This document shows positions 42,829 to 51,689 of a DNA stretch of 64,000 bases, in pieces. The translations under genes and the position numbers were made by a program. How positions within the stretch are numbered: the stretch's first letter is position 1; the number at the start of each line of letters is the position of its first letter. Below the pieces are notes generated by a model. The model saw nothing but the letters and a program-made list of their open reading frames with translations. It was not told the origin of the DNA and did not search any database. The DNA is from JBGTGG01 sp964398945 (GTDB lineage Bacteria > Bacteroidota > Bacteroidia > Cytophagales > Cyclobacteriaceae): contig CAYNOT010000018.1 in NCBI GenBank assembly GCA_964398945.1, positions 1 through 64,000 on the forward strand, given 5' to 3'.

Positions 42829-45609
42829 ATGAGGAACATTTTTTATGCTTTGCTGGTGTTGGCACCGGCAACTATATGGGCTCAGACCGGAAATTATTTT
42901 TTAACGAATTACACTCCGGACAATGCACAGTTTGATAATGACTGTTTTGCTATCGCGCAAGACAATCGGGGCATGCTGTATTATGCAAACCGTGATGGGG
43001 TGCTGCAATTTGATGGCCGTGGGTGGGAACTGATAAAATCCACCGGTCCTGTGTATTCACTTTTTGTAAAAAGTGATGGACAAATCATGTGGGGAGGCGC
43101 CAACGGTTTTGGCTCTATTCAGCGTTCAAGGGAAGGGATCCCCAGGTTAAGCACGATTTCGAAAGAAGGAGTAAACGGGATTTTCAAAATAGAAGAGACG
43201 GAAAAAGGTACCTACTTTTTATCGGAAGAATCCATTTATAATTTTATCAACAATGAAATTATTCCAATCAAAGCCAGTGGTTTATCGGGTTCTTTTACCA
43301 ATCTATTTGAGATTTTTGGAAAACTACATGTGAGCACTTCCAACAGTGGCATCTATCAAGTCGAAAATGATCAACTTGAAAAAGTCAGGTTTGAATTTGA
43401 AGGAAGTGATCAAGTACTGTTTAGTGTAAGAAATGATAACCAATACATTGTTGCAACCGATGACAGCCGCATCTACAAGGTTACACAAGACTTAAGGATT
43501 ACGGAGGTTGAACTTCAGGACAAGGCCTATGCGGAAGCAAGTGTAATCATCAATGGAAGTTGGGTCCATACTAATTTGATTGCATTGACAACCCTGCGTG
43601 GCGGGGTCATTTTTGTAAATCCTTCAACCGGAAAAACAGAAGAGATTATAAACTACACATCGGGCCTGCCCGACAACGAAGTGTTTTCAATTTTCACCGA
43701 TAGAAACCAGAATGTTTGGACTTCCCATGATTATGGTTTTACTAAAATCAGCCCGCAACTTCCTTTTCGATCTTTCAGCCATTATCCGGGATTAGAAGGA
43801 AACTTGTTATGCGCGATTTCATTCAACGACCAAGTGTACATCGGCACTTCGTTGGGATTGTATCGGCTCGACAAAGAAGACGCGTATGATGAAATGGTAT
43901 ATTTTGTTGATGTAGAAGTACGAAAACAGAGGCCCATCACCCAATCAAATCAATCGGGCCAAGAAGGGAAAATTGACGTGGCAACCCAGGGAGAAGTTAC
44001 AACAGAAGCGAATACAAAGAAGAAGGGTTTTTTAAGTTTTCTGAAACGTGACAAAAACAAAGGCAAAGAAGAGCTTCCAAAAGAACCAGGCACACTTGAG
44101 GCTTCAACCGATGAAGAAGTGAAAACAAATCCCTCTTCCTCCGGAACGCAAACCGAGGTTACTTACCGAAAGGAAAAACGAGTTGAAAGGGTAGTACGCT
44201 CATCACAATATTTGTATAAAAAAGTTAAGGGCATCACAGCGAAGATTACAAGTTTGCAGCAAACTTCCGGCAGATTGGTTGCTGCCGGTTTAGGGGGTGT
44301 TTTTGAAATCCATGACCTGGAAGCAAAGAGTATTCTGGAAGAACCCGTTCGTTTTGTTTTCCCTTTTTCGAACCATAACCTTTTAGCATTTACGTATGCA
44401 GATGAGGCGCGCACCTTTCATTTAAATGGAAAAACGTGGGAGCCATCGGCCATGATGGGGGATTTAAATGATCAGATAAATTTTGTTTTTAAAGGGGCCG
44501 GTGATGAGTTGTGGCTTTGTGGATTGGATCAAATTTATAGATTGGATATCACGAAAGGAGAGATCAGAAACATTCAAACAAACAAATTGCCCAACCCTAA
44601 TTTTGATAAAACGGTTGGTGTGTTTTGGCGCAACGAAATTGTGGTTGTAAACAGGGCGGGCTTTTTCAAATTTGATCGGGCAAAAGGTGCCTTCAATAAA
44701 ATAGATTCAATAGGAAATCCAAAAAACTATTATGCCAATCTGGGCCAGTTGTTTTATCATGACGGTCATATATGGAATTTTTTCGGGGAAAAGGACACAA
44801 ACAACAACCTCAAATTTTTCAATTTGATCAACGATTTACGTTTTCTTTCTTTCGACCAGTCCGGAAAAGATTTGTGGGTGATTACAGGCACCAACGAACT
44901 CTTTAAATTATTTGTGGACCAGGGCCCATTGGAAAACGAAGATTTTCCAATACACATTAAATCAATTACCTACGATGGTGACTCCATAGTAATTGCCGGG
45001 AAAATCAGAATAGAAGAAGATCATGGTGTACTTTCTTTTAAGCTGTCCAAGCCACAATTTCTTGGAGGGCAAACGGAATTTAGATATCAGGTTGCCGGGT
45101 TAAATGAAGAGTGGTCCGATTGGTCAGTGCAACACCATCAGATTGATTTTCCGTATTTACCTGCCGGAAAATATTCCTTGAAAGTTGAGTCGCGGGATTT
45201 TCTTGGCAAGATAGCCGTGCTCAAGCCTATTGAGTTTACAATCCTTCCGCCCTATTGGAAACAACCGTGGTTTTATGCGATGGAATTTTCGATCCTCTGC
45301 ATATTCGTGTACTTCTCACTCAAGCTGAGTGTTCGGTACCGGGTAGTGAGCCGGTTGCTGACACTATTGGCAATAATCCTTTTGATAGAATTGATCCAAA
45401 CCATAGCCGGCAATTCTTTTGGGACAGCCGATAGAATGTTTACCAACCTTGCGCTTAAAATTGTAATTGCGATTATCATTCTTCCGGTAGAAGGATACTT
45501 ACGGGATATGATGTTCCGAAATATCGAATCAAGTCATAAGATGTATAACCTGTTGCGAACACCAAAGCAGAATAAGGGGGCCCCTGAAGAAGATCGAAAG
45601 TTTGGATAA
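42829..45609 (+). CDS. Beta-propeller / Y_Y_Y-domain receptor-like membrane protein without kinase
   Basis: 926 residues from ATG at 42829, with signal peptide RNIFYALLVLAPATIWAQ. The large extracytoplasmic part resembles the sensor propellers of Bacteroidota regulators (LQFDGRGWELIKS, NEVFSIFTDRNQNVWTSHDY) and ends in a Y_Y_Y-type Ig module (FRYQVAGLNEEWSDWSVQHH ... AGKYSLKVESRDFLGK). About 60 charged residues (near 385-455; KKKGFLSFLKRDKNKGKEEL) interrupt the propeller. Three C-terminal membrane helices follow (SILCIFVYFSLKLS; LLTLLAIILLIELIQTIAG; IVIAIIILPVEGYL) and a tail of about 30 residues. No histidine kinase, LytTR or sigma-interaction domain is present. Confidence 0.75.
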   Translation: MRNIFYALLVLAPATIWAQTGNYFLTNYTPDNAQFDNDCFAIAQDNRGMLYYANRDGVLQFDGRGWELIKSTGPVYSLFVKSDGQIMWGGANGFGSIQRSREGIPRLSTISKEGVNGIFKIEETEKGTYFLSEESIYNFINNEIIPIKASGLSGSFTNLFEIFGKLHVSTSNSGIYQVENDQLEKVRFEFEGSDQVLFSVRNDNQYIVATDDSRIYKVTQDLRITEVELQDKAYAEASVIINGSWVHTNLIALTTLRGGVIFVNPSTGKTEEIINYTSGLPDNEVFSIFTDRNQNVWTSHDYGFTKISPQLPFRSFSHYPGLEGNLLCAISFNDQVYIGTSLGLYRLDKEDAYDEMVYFVDVEVRKQRPITQSNQSGQEGKIDVATQGEVTTEANTKKKGFLSFLKRDKNKGKEELPKEPGTLEASTDEEVKTNPSSSGTQTEVTYRKEKRVERVVRSSQYLYKKVKGITAKITSLQQTSGRLVAAGLGGVFEIHDLEAKSILEEPVRFVFPFSNHNLLAFTYADEARTFHLNGKTWEPSAMMGDLNDQINFVFKGAGDELWLCGLDQIYRLDITKGEIRNIQTNKLPNPNFDKTVGVFWRNEIVVVNRAGFFKFDRAKGAFNKIDSIGNPKNYYANLGQLFYHDGHIWNFFGEKDTNNNLKFFNLINDLRFLSFDQSGKDLWVITGTNELFKLFVDQGPLENEDFPIHIKSITYDGDSIVIAGKIRIEEDHGVLSFKLSKPQFLGGQTEFRYQVAGLNEEWSDWSVQHHQIDFPYLPAGKYSLKVESRDFLGKIAVLKPIEFTILPPYWKQPWFYAMEFSILCIFVYFSLKLSVRYRVVSRLLTLLAIILLIELIQTIAGNSFGTADRMFTNLALKIVIAIIILPVEGYLRDMMFRNIESSHKMYNLLRTPKQNKGAPEEDRKFG

Positions 45610-45650
45610 GTGAAATTCATTTCCAACCTTCAAGGAATAAATCCAACACC

Positions 45651-46418
45651 ATGAAACCGCTTTATCCTCTAGCCCTAATTTTATTGCTCGCAACCAGTGC
45701 TTGCCAAAAGCCCACAGAAGAGTCAACAGCAGTTGTAGGAAACCCTGCGGCTGAAGGTTTTAATTTTGATGGTTCTGATCCGGCAGCAATCGAGCTTGCC
45801 GATAGTATCATGTCAGCAATGGGAGGACGCGCCAATTGGGATGCAACGCGCTTTATCTCCTGGAATTTTTTTGGAAGAAGGGATTTGGTTTGGGACAAGG
45901 CAACCGGCAGGGTTCGAATAGAATCGCCAACCGATTCCACAATTTACCTTGTCAATGTTGAAACGGGTGAAGGCCGTGTTCAAATAAAAGGACAGGAATT
46001 GGTGGAGGCGGATTCCTTGGCTAAAATGCTGGACAGGGCAAAAAGTATTTGGATCAATGATTCGTATTGGTTGGTGATGCCTTATAAACTTAAAGATACG
46101 GGTGTTACACTACAGTATCTTGGTAAAGAAAAAAATTCAAAAGAGGTGTTGAGCAATGTGCTGGAACTTACATTCAACGAAGTGGGTGTAACACCCGAAA
46201 ATAAGTATCAGCTATACGTAGGCATTCATGACAACCTCATAAATGAATGGTGTTACTTCAAAAGCGCAGAACTGGATTCAGCAACCGCAATCTGGCCGTT
46301 CGATAATTATAAAAGATATGGCAGCATTTTGTTATCGGCAGATCGCTCAGATAATAAGGGGCCTAAAAATGTTAAGGTTGATACCGAACTTCCGGATGCG
46401 CTATTCGCGGAATTCTAA
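45651..46418 (+). CDS. Conserved lipoprotein of unknown function
   Basis: 255 residues. Signal peptide with lipobox ATSAC. The mature part begins with a low-complexity linker, then ELADSIMSAMGGRANWDATR, FISWNFFGRRDLVWDKATG and later SYWLVMPYKLKDTGVTLQYL, a pattern of outer-membrane lipoprotein carrier-like beta proteins seen in many Bacteroidota. It is probably periplasmic-facing; ligand unknown. It starts 41 bases after the receptor gene in the same direction, so read-through is possible. Confidence 0.75.
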   Translation: MKPLYPLALILLLATSACQKPTEESTAVVGNPAAEGFNFDGSDPAAIELADSIMSAMGGRANWDATRFISWNFFGRRDLVWDKATGRVRIESPTDSTIYLVNVETGEGRVQIKGQELVEADSLAKMLDRAKSIWINDSYWLVMPYKLKDTGVTLQYLGKEKNSKEVLSNVLELTFNEVGVTPENKYQLYVGIHDNLINEWCYFKSAELDSATAIWPFDNYKRYGSILLSADRSDNKGPKNVKVDTELPDALFAEF

Positions 46419-46454
46419 AGTTTAATTGTTTCATTCGATTCAATTCAGAAAAAG

Positions 46455-46462
46455 TATATTTG
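46455..46462 (+). promoter_or_regulatory. -7 promoter element before the DinB-like gene
   Basis: TATATTTG, the most typical form of the Bacteroidota TAnnTTTG element, 44 bases upstream of the ATG at 46507. Confidence 0.5.
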
Positions 46463-46506
46463 GGAATTGGTCTTACCACCAACGAAGTTTTTAATTACTA
46501 TTTTTT

Positions 46507-47022
46507 ATGGCGCAGTTTAGTATTGAGGAAATCCCCTCCTTTTATCATCGATATGTTGAACCGTTAAAAGGGAAAAATATGATTGAAGTGCTGGAGAGCG
46601 TCAATCATAAAACCCGGGTTTTTTTGAATGACCTGGAAGAATCGAATGGGGATTTTCGATATGCTCCCGGCAAGTGGTCAGTAAAGGAAGTAATTTGCCA
46701 TCTGTTGGATGCGGAGCGTATATTTTGTTTTCGGGCATTGGCTTTTGCCAGAAATGACAAGACAGAATTACCGGGATTTGATGAGAACACATACGCACCA
46801 GAAGCGAATGCGGAAGCCCGTACACTGGCTGCACTTGTACAGGAAGCAGCAAGACTACGCGATACAACATTGGATTTGTTCAACAGCTTTTCATTGGAAA
46901 TGTTAAACCGAACAGGCGTTGCCAACAAAGGAAATTTCACGGTAAGGGGAATTGGCTATATAATTGCAGGCCATGAACTTCACCATTTAAATGTTTTGCA
47001 GGAGCGTTATTTTCCAGGCTAA
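46507..47022 (+). CDS. DinB / YfiT-like metal-binding four-helix protein
   Basis: 171 residues. The metal ligands of the DinB fold can be seen as the histidine in VKEVICHLLDAERIF (about residue 60) and the pair in AGHELHHLNVLQERY near the C-terminus; WSVKEV and RDTTLDLFNSFS fit the helical core. These proteins include thiol-dependent transferases, but most are of unknown substrate. The following gene starts 19 bases after the stop. Confidence 0.88.
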   Translation: MAQFSIEEIPSFYHRYVEPLKGKNMIEVLESVNHKTRVFLNDLEESNGDFRYAPGKWSVKEVICHLLDAERIFCFRALAFARNDKTELPGFDENTYAPEANAEARTLAALVQEAARLRDTTLDLFNSFSLEMLNRTGVANKGNFTVRGIGYIIAGHELHHLNVLQERYFPG

Positions 47023-47041
47023 TCAACAGGAGGAATTAAAG

Positions 47042-48127
47042 ATGAGAAGAATAATTGCAGTACTCTTTTTGCTTGCCGGGGTTTATCAAACCAATGGCCA
47101 GCAACTTGATAGTTTAGATATTAAGATAGGCCAAATGATTTTGATTGGATTTCCCGGTCAAAAGGTGGACCCGCAAGTCTTGAATGAAATCAAATCGGGA
47201 AAAGTTGGGGCCATTATTATTTTCGAAAAAAATATCCCTCCAAAAAATTCCTTTGAAGAGTTAAAAAAAATCAACGCAACGTATCAGCAGGCCGCAACGA
47301 TACCGTTGATTATTTCCATTGACCAGGAAGGAGGAAGTGTAAATCGTTTAAAAGAAAAGTATGGTTTCCCCAAATCCATAACCGCTCATGATATGGGCAA
47401 GGCAAACACCCTGGACTCCGTTCGCTTTTATAGTGCCTCAACCGCTAAAACCTTAGCGGGACTTGGGATCAATATGAACTTTGCACCCGTGGTGGATATT
47501 AATTCAAATCCTAACAATCCTGTTATTGCCAAATATGGAAGGTCATTTTCTTCAGACCCCGACTCCGTTGCATTATTGGCAAAAGAATTTATCATTGAAC
47601 ATCATAAATACAATGTGCTCACTTCGTTAAAACATTTTCCCGGACACGGAAGCTCAACGGCTGATTCACATTTTGGTGTGGCGGATGTTACCAACACGTG
47701 GGAAAAAGATGAATTGATCCCTTACAAAGAGCTGATTAAATCAAGTGAGATTGATGCGGTAATGACGGCACATATTGTCAATAAAAAACTGGATAAGTCA
47801 GGGCTGCCCGGAACGCTTTCCTATAAAATGCTTCAGGGCATTTTACGCGAAGATTTAAAGTTTGATGGTGTCGTTTTTTCTGATGATATGCAAATGCATG
47901 CCATCACAAAGCAATACGGATTGGAGGAATCTATAAAACTTGCTATCAACGCAGGGGTGGATATCCTTACGTTCTCAAATAATATTACCGGTAGCGATGA
48001 ACGCACGGTGGACAAAGTCCACACGATCATCCGGAATTTTGTGAAGACCGGTGCCATCAGTCAAAAACGGATTGATGAGTCGTATGCACGGATTATGAAA
48101 CTTAAAAGTAGAATAGTGGTGGAATAG
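47042..48127 (+). CDS. Glycoside hydrolase family 3 N-terminal enzyme (NagZ-like beta-N-acetylhexosaminidase)
   Basis: 361 residues from ATG at 47042, with a signal peptide (RRIIAVLFLLAGVYQTNGQ), unlike cytoplasmic E. coli NagZ. The TIM barrel shows DQEGGSVNRLKEKYGF, LAGLGINMNFAPVVDIN, the catalytic Asp-His loop KHFPGHGSSTADSHFG (about residue 200) and the nucleophile in VVFSDDMQMHAI. Only the N-terminal GH3 domain is present. It likely removes GlcNAc from peptidoglycan fragments or glycans in the periplasm. The longer frame from 46991 overlaps dinB-like coding and lacks a signal peptide at its start. Confidence 0.9.
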   Translation: MRRIIAVLFLLAGVYQTNGQQLDSLDIKIGQMILIGFPGQKVDPQVLNEIKSGKVGAIIIFEKNIPPKNSFEELKKINATYQQAATIPLIISIDQEGGSVNRLKEKYGFPKSITAHDMGKANTLDSVRFYSASTAKTLAGLGINMNFAPVVDINSNPNNPVIAKYGRSFSSDPDSVALLAKEFIIEHHKYNVLTSLKHFPGHGSSTADSHFGVADVTNTWEKDELIPYKELIKSSEIDAVMTAHIVNKKLDKSGLPGTLSYKMLQGILREDLKFDGVVFSDDMQMHAITKQYGLEESIKLAINAGVDILTFSNNITGSDERTVDKVHTIIRNFVKTGAISQKRIDESYARIMKLKSRIVVE

Positions 48128-48166
48128 ATATAAGTAGTAAACAGTTAGACACTAGACACACGTATT
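48127..48166. repeat. Weak relative of the interspersed repeat upstream of hutG
   Basis: ATAAGTAGTAA (48130-48140) is the exact reverse complement of 5402-5412 in the element before mfd, and AGTTAGACAC follows, resembling the arm sequence GTTAGACA at 27.43 kb. It fills the 41-base spacer between the GH3 and hutG genes. Confidence 0.45.
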
Positions 48167-48168
48167 AG

Positions 48169-48978
48169 ATGGATTTATTTTCTATTAAATTGCCCACAGT
48201 TCCTCGCGTTCCCATTGTGTTGAGCATTCCCCATTCAGGCACACATTTTCCCTCAGAATTAAAAGATCAGTTCGATCCCGGATTATCTGCCCGTCCGGAT
48301 GATACGGATTGGTTCGTAGACCAGCTGTATGATTTTGCACCTGCTATGGGGATTACTACCATTGCGGCAAACGTATCACGATGGGTCATTGATTTAAATA
48401 GAAATCCTGAAGGAAAGCCTTTGTACACGGATGGCAGGATCATCACCGCGATTTGCCCAACAACTGATTTTCTTGGTAATCGACTTTACAAGGATCATCG
48501 AAAAGAAGTTGATGAAAACGAAATAGCAAGAAGAAAAGAACTTTACTTCTGGCCGTACCATCAGCAACTGCAAAAAATGTTGGATGAATTGAAAAACGAA
48601 TTTGGCAATGTTTTGCTTTGGGATTGTCATTCCATACGGCAAGTTGTGAAAACAATTCAGCCTGATAAATTTCCGGATTTAATTCTTGGTGATGCAGATG
48701 CTGTGAGTGCTTCCCCGGGGTTGATTGAAACCACCATGTCTGTTTTCGAACATTCAGCGTATACGATTGCGCACAACCATCCTTTTAAAGGTGGTTATAT
48801 TACACGCAGTTTTGGAAAGCCCGCAGAAAACCAACACGCCCTGCAATTGGAAATGACAAAGGTGAAGTACATGGATGATTCGGAAACGAAATATGATGAG
48901 GAAAGGGCAGGGAAGATGCGCACAGAGTTGATAAAGGTTTTTGAAGTTTTGATTAGACAGTTAAACCAACAAGAATGA
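48169..48978 (+). CDS. hutG: N-formylglutamate amidohydrolase
   Basis: 269 residues. It converts N-formyl-L-glutamate to glutamate and formate, the last step of the histidine-utilisation branch that passes through formylglutamate. Family motifs: VLSIPHSGTHFPSEL at the N-terminus, PDDTDWFVDQLYD, WVIDLNRNPEGKPL, LLWDCHSIRQV and NHPFKGGYITRSFG. Normal length. The hutF start overlaps its stop by 4 bases, so the two consecutive pathway enzymes are coupled. Confidence 0.92.
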   Translation: MDLFSIKLPTVPRVPIVLSIPHSGTHFPSELKDQFDPGLSARPDDTDWFVDQLYDFAPAMGITTIAANVSRWVIDLNRNPEGKPLYTDGRIITAICPTTDFLGNRLYKDHRKEVDENEIARRKELYFWPYHQQLQKMLDELKNEFGNVLLWDCHSIRQVVKTIQPDKFPDLILGDADAVSASPGLIETTMSVFEHSAYTIAHNHPFKGGYITRSFGKPAENQHALQLEMTKVKYMDDSETKYDEERAGKMRTELIKVFEVLIRQLNQQE

Positions 48979-50345
48979 AATACTTCTCCTTCAAAGCACT
49001 CTGGCAAACAGATAAGTGGCTGATGCCAGCGTATGTTGGTGTTGATGAAAATGGATTGATCCGATATGTATCAAATGAAGTTCCTAAAGAACCTATAGCA
49101 GTTGAAACCGTTGATGGCTTTGCATTGCCGGGATTTCAAAATGCGCATTCGCATGCCTTTCAATTTGTCATGGCCGGCATGGCAGAAGTTCATCCGGAAG
49201 GAATTGATGATGACTTCTGGACCTGGCGTGAAGCAATGTACCAATGCGCATTGAGCGTAAACCCGGATGAGGTGGAGGCAATTGCTTCGATGCTGTATGC
49301 AGAGATGCTACGACATGGTTATACACACGTGGCCGAGTTCCATTACCTCCATCACGACAAAGACGGAAAACCCTACCCACATTTGGCAGAGATGGGTGAG
49401 CGTTTAATCAGTGCAGCGAAAACCGCTGGAATAAAAATCACACTCGTTCCGGTATTCTATCAGAAAGGAGGCTTCGGACTTGATCCCCAACCCCGGCAAC
49501 GCAGATTTATTTCACAAACAACTGATGACTATTTCAAACTATTGGATGCTTCTTCGCATGTTATCAGGAATTATGAAAATGCATCGTTGGGATTTAGCGT
49601 ACACTCTTTGCGTGCTGTTAATTTAGAGGATATTAAAACAACTTATCAACACGGTCCGTCTGACCTTCCTTTTCATATTCATGTTTCAGAACAAAAGAAA
49701 GAAGTTGCGGATTGTTTAGCGCATTGTTCACAACGCCCAATGCACTGGTTGTTGGAAAATTTGCCGGTCAACCCTAATTTTCATTTGGTGCATTCTACCC
49801 ATCTTGATGATTGGGAATTAGAGCATTTAGCAAAGTCTGGAGCAAGTGTTGTGTTGTGTCCTTCTACGGAGGGAAACTTAGGTGATGGTATTTTTAGGAT
49901 GAAAGAATATGTGAAAATGGGTGGAAGGTGGAGTATCGGTACAGACAGCCATATCGGATTGAACCCATTTGAAGAATTCAGGATGATTGATTATCGCCAG
50001 CGATTGGTTACAAATTTGCGCAGCACAATTTCAGGAAATGCTGGTGCCTATCTGGTCAATGAATCCATACAATCAGGAAGGAAAGCAATGGGCATTTCAA
50101 CCGATCAGTCTTTTTCGATTGGCCAACCGTTTGATGCCTTAGTGTTGAAAGCATCTGATCCATTGCTGGAAAACGCAGCTCCCGAAAATTTAATGGCCAC
50201 AATTGTCTATACGGCCAATGCTTCCACAAACTTAGGGACTATTGTGAATGGTAAATGGGTGGTGAAAAATGGTGCGCATACAAACGGACAGCAGATTCGA
50301 AATGCCTTTAATCATCACATGAAAAAAATCCCCCGGAAAATTTAA
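48975..50345 (+). CDS. hutF: Formimidoylglutamate deiminase
   Basis: 456 residues, amidohydrolase superfamily. It converts N-formimino-L-glutamate to N-formylglutamate and ammonia, feeding HutG. Metal and active-site motifs: GFQNAHSHAFQFVMAG, VAEFHYLHHDKDGKPYP, PFHIHVSEQKKEV, LVHSTHLDDWELEHL, VLCPSTEGNLGDG and SIGTDSHIGLNPFEE. Length and the HSHAFQ/HIHVSEQ pair fit HutF rather than imidazolonepropionase. hutH, hutU and hutI are not in this window. Confidence 0.92.
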   Translation: MKYFSFKALWQTDKWLMPAYVGVDENGLIRYVSNEVPKEPIAVETVDGFALPGFQNAHSHAFQFVMAGMAEVHPEGIDDDFWTWREAMYQCALSVNPDEVEAIASMLYAEMLRHGYTHVAEFHYLHHDKDGKPYPHLAEMGERLISAAKTAGIKITLVPVFYQKGGFGLDPQPRQRRFISQTTDDYFKLLDASSHVIRNYENASLGFSVHSLRAVNLEDIKTTYQHGPSDLPFHIHVSEQKKEVADCLAHCSQRPMHWLLENLPVNPNFHLVHSTHLDDWELEHLAKSGASVVLCPSTEGNLGDGIFRMKEYVKMGGRWSIGTDSHIGLNPFEEFRMIDYRQRLVTNLRSTISGNAGAYLVNESIQSGRKAMGISTDQSFSIGQPFDALVLKASDPLLENAAPENLMATIVYTANASTNLGTIVNGKWVVKNGAHTNGQQIRNAFNHHMKKIPRKI

Positions 50346-50361
50346 TTGACCGAAGCGTGTT

Positions 50362-51585
50362 TCACGAACTAAATTCAGCCAACAACTGATCGATGGGTTT
50401 GGAAGCGGGATAAAAATTCAATATCCTTTCCATCACCCTATCCACCACCGTATCCGGACAAGAAGCCCCGCTTGTTAAAACAATTTTTACCGGATCTTTT
50501 GAGGGCAAGAAATTATCTGTGGTGACCATTTCCTTTTTATGATAATCGAAATGCCGGATTGTATTCGTCCCCAAAATTTCTTTCTCAGAATTGATAAAAT
50601 AGGTCGGGAACTTACGCTCACATAATTCAACGATGTGTGAAGTGTTTGAGCTGTTGTACCCGCCAACAACTACTGCTAAATCCGCATCCGTTTCGAGGAG
50701 TTCATACGTTGCATCCTGGTTATCGTTGGTTGCATAGCACAACGTATCCTTTGTATCCGCAAAATGTTCGGAAAGGTTTTCAACACCATATTTGGTGATC
50801 ATTAGTTTTTTGAAATAGTCGGCAATCGCTTGTGTTTCGGTTGCCAACATGGTGGTTTGATTGACCACCCCAACTTTGATCAAATCTTTTGTAGGATCAA
50901 ACCCTTCTGAAAATTTCCAGGCAAATCCTTCATGAAAATTTTGAGTATCGGCCTCTCCTGTAATATAGTGTCCTAGTTTTTTTGCGTCTTCAATATCCCG
51001 AACAATAATTGCAGGGCCCTCGCTTGCACTGTGTGAAAAGGTTGCACGTGTTTCTTCATGGTTGGGTTTTCCATGAATGATGGTGGTAAATTTTTCTTTC
51101 GCCATTTTTCCTGCACGGTTCCAAACCTTTTCTACAAACGGGCACGTGGTGTTGTATTGTTGAACTTCAACGCCTTTGTCCAGGAGCAGTTCTTCAATTT
51201 CCCGGGTGGTCCCAAAGGCTGGAATGATTACAATATCATCACTTTTGATTTCTTCCCACGGAATAAACTGTGTCCCATCGGTATCCATGATAAATTTTAT
51301 GCCGCGTTGTTGAAGATCGTTGTTTACTTCCTGATTATGGATCATCTGGCTAAGGAGGAACACACGTTTACCGGTGTTTTCTTCCAATGCTTTGTAACTG
51401 ATCTCAATAGCATTTTCAACTCCATAACAAAAACCGAAGTGCCGGGCGATGTAAAATACAACAGGTCCAAAATCCAAAACAGTGGGCGCAAAATCCTGCT
51501 TGCGCGGATCACGGCCCCTGCGTAGTTCTTTTATTTTTCCGGTAACCGATGACCGGTAGTAGAATGGGATATCAAACTTTTTGAT
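50362..51585 (-). CDS. ispH: 4-Hydroxy-3-methylbut-2-enyl diphosphate reductase IspH, probable ATC start
   Basis: The last step of the MEP isoprenoid pathway, a [4Fe-4S] enzyme. The three cluster cysteines are in RHFGFCYGVENA, YNTTCPFVEK and LTSGASCPDTVVD; GKPNHEETRA and TTMLATETQAIA are also conserved. The first usual start (TTG 51477) would give 371 residues. However, the open frame continues upstream with KKFDIPFYYRSSVTGKIKE and DPRKQDFAPTVLDFGP, which match the N-terminus usual for Bacteroidota IspH (about 400 residues). No ATG, GTG or TTG precedes that segment; the codon aligned with the usual initiator is ATC at 51585-51583. A -7 element on the minus strand (51612-51605) puts the transcript start a few bases upstream. 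Sequencing error at the initiator is the alternative. Confidence 0.9.
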   Translation of the reverse strand: MKKFDIPFYYRSSVTGKIKELRRGRDPRKQDFAPTVLDFGPVVFYIARHFGFCYGVENAIEISYKALEENTGKRVFLLSQMIHNQEVNNDLQQRGIKFIMDTDGTQFIPWEEIKSDDIVIIPAFGTTREIEELLLDKGVEVQQYNTTCPFVEKVWNRAGKMAKEKFTTIIHGKPNHEETRATFSHSASEGPAIIVRDIEDAKKLGHYITGEADTQNFHEGFAWKFSEGFDPTKDLIKVGVVNQTTMLATETQAIADYFKKLMITKYGVENLSEHFADTKDTLCYATNDNQDATYELLETDADLAVVVGGYNSSNTSHIVELCERKFPTYFINSEKEILGTNTIRHFDYHKKEMVTTDNFLPSKDPVKIVLTSGASCPDTVVDRVMERILNFYPASKPIDQLLAEFSS

Positions 51586-51604
51586 AGTTTTTTCTTTAGG
51601 AACA

Positions 51605-51612
51605 CAAAAGTA
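51605..51612 (-). promoter_or_regulatory. -7 promoter element of ispH
   Basis: The minus strand reads TACTTTTG, exact TAnnTTTG match, 19 bases upstream of the ATC codon at 51585. It supports translation beginning near 51585 rather than at 51477. Confidence 0.4.
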
Positions 51613-51689
51613 ACAAGTTTGTTTTACAGTTAATGGATTATCTGGTGGTGATAATTTTATGGTTGAGCATAAATTCCGTTATTTATTGA

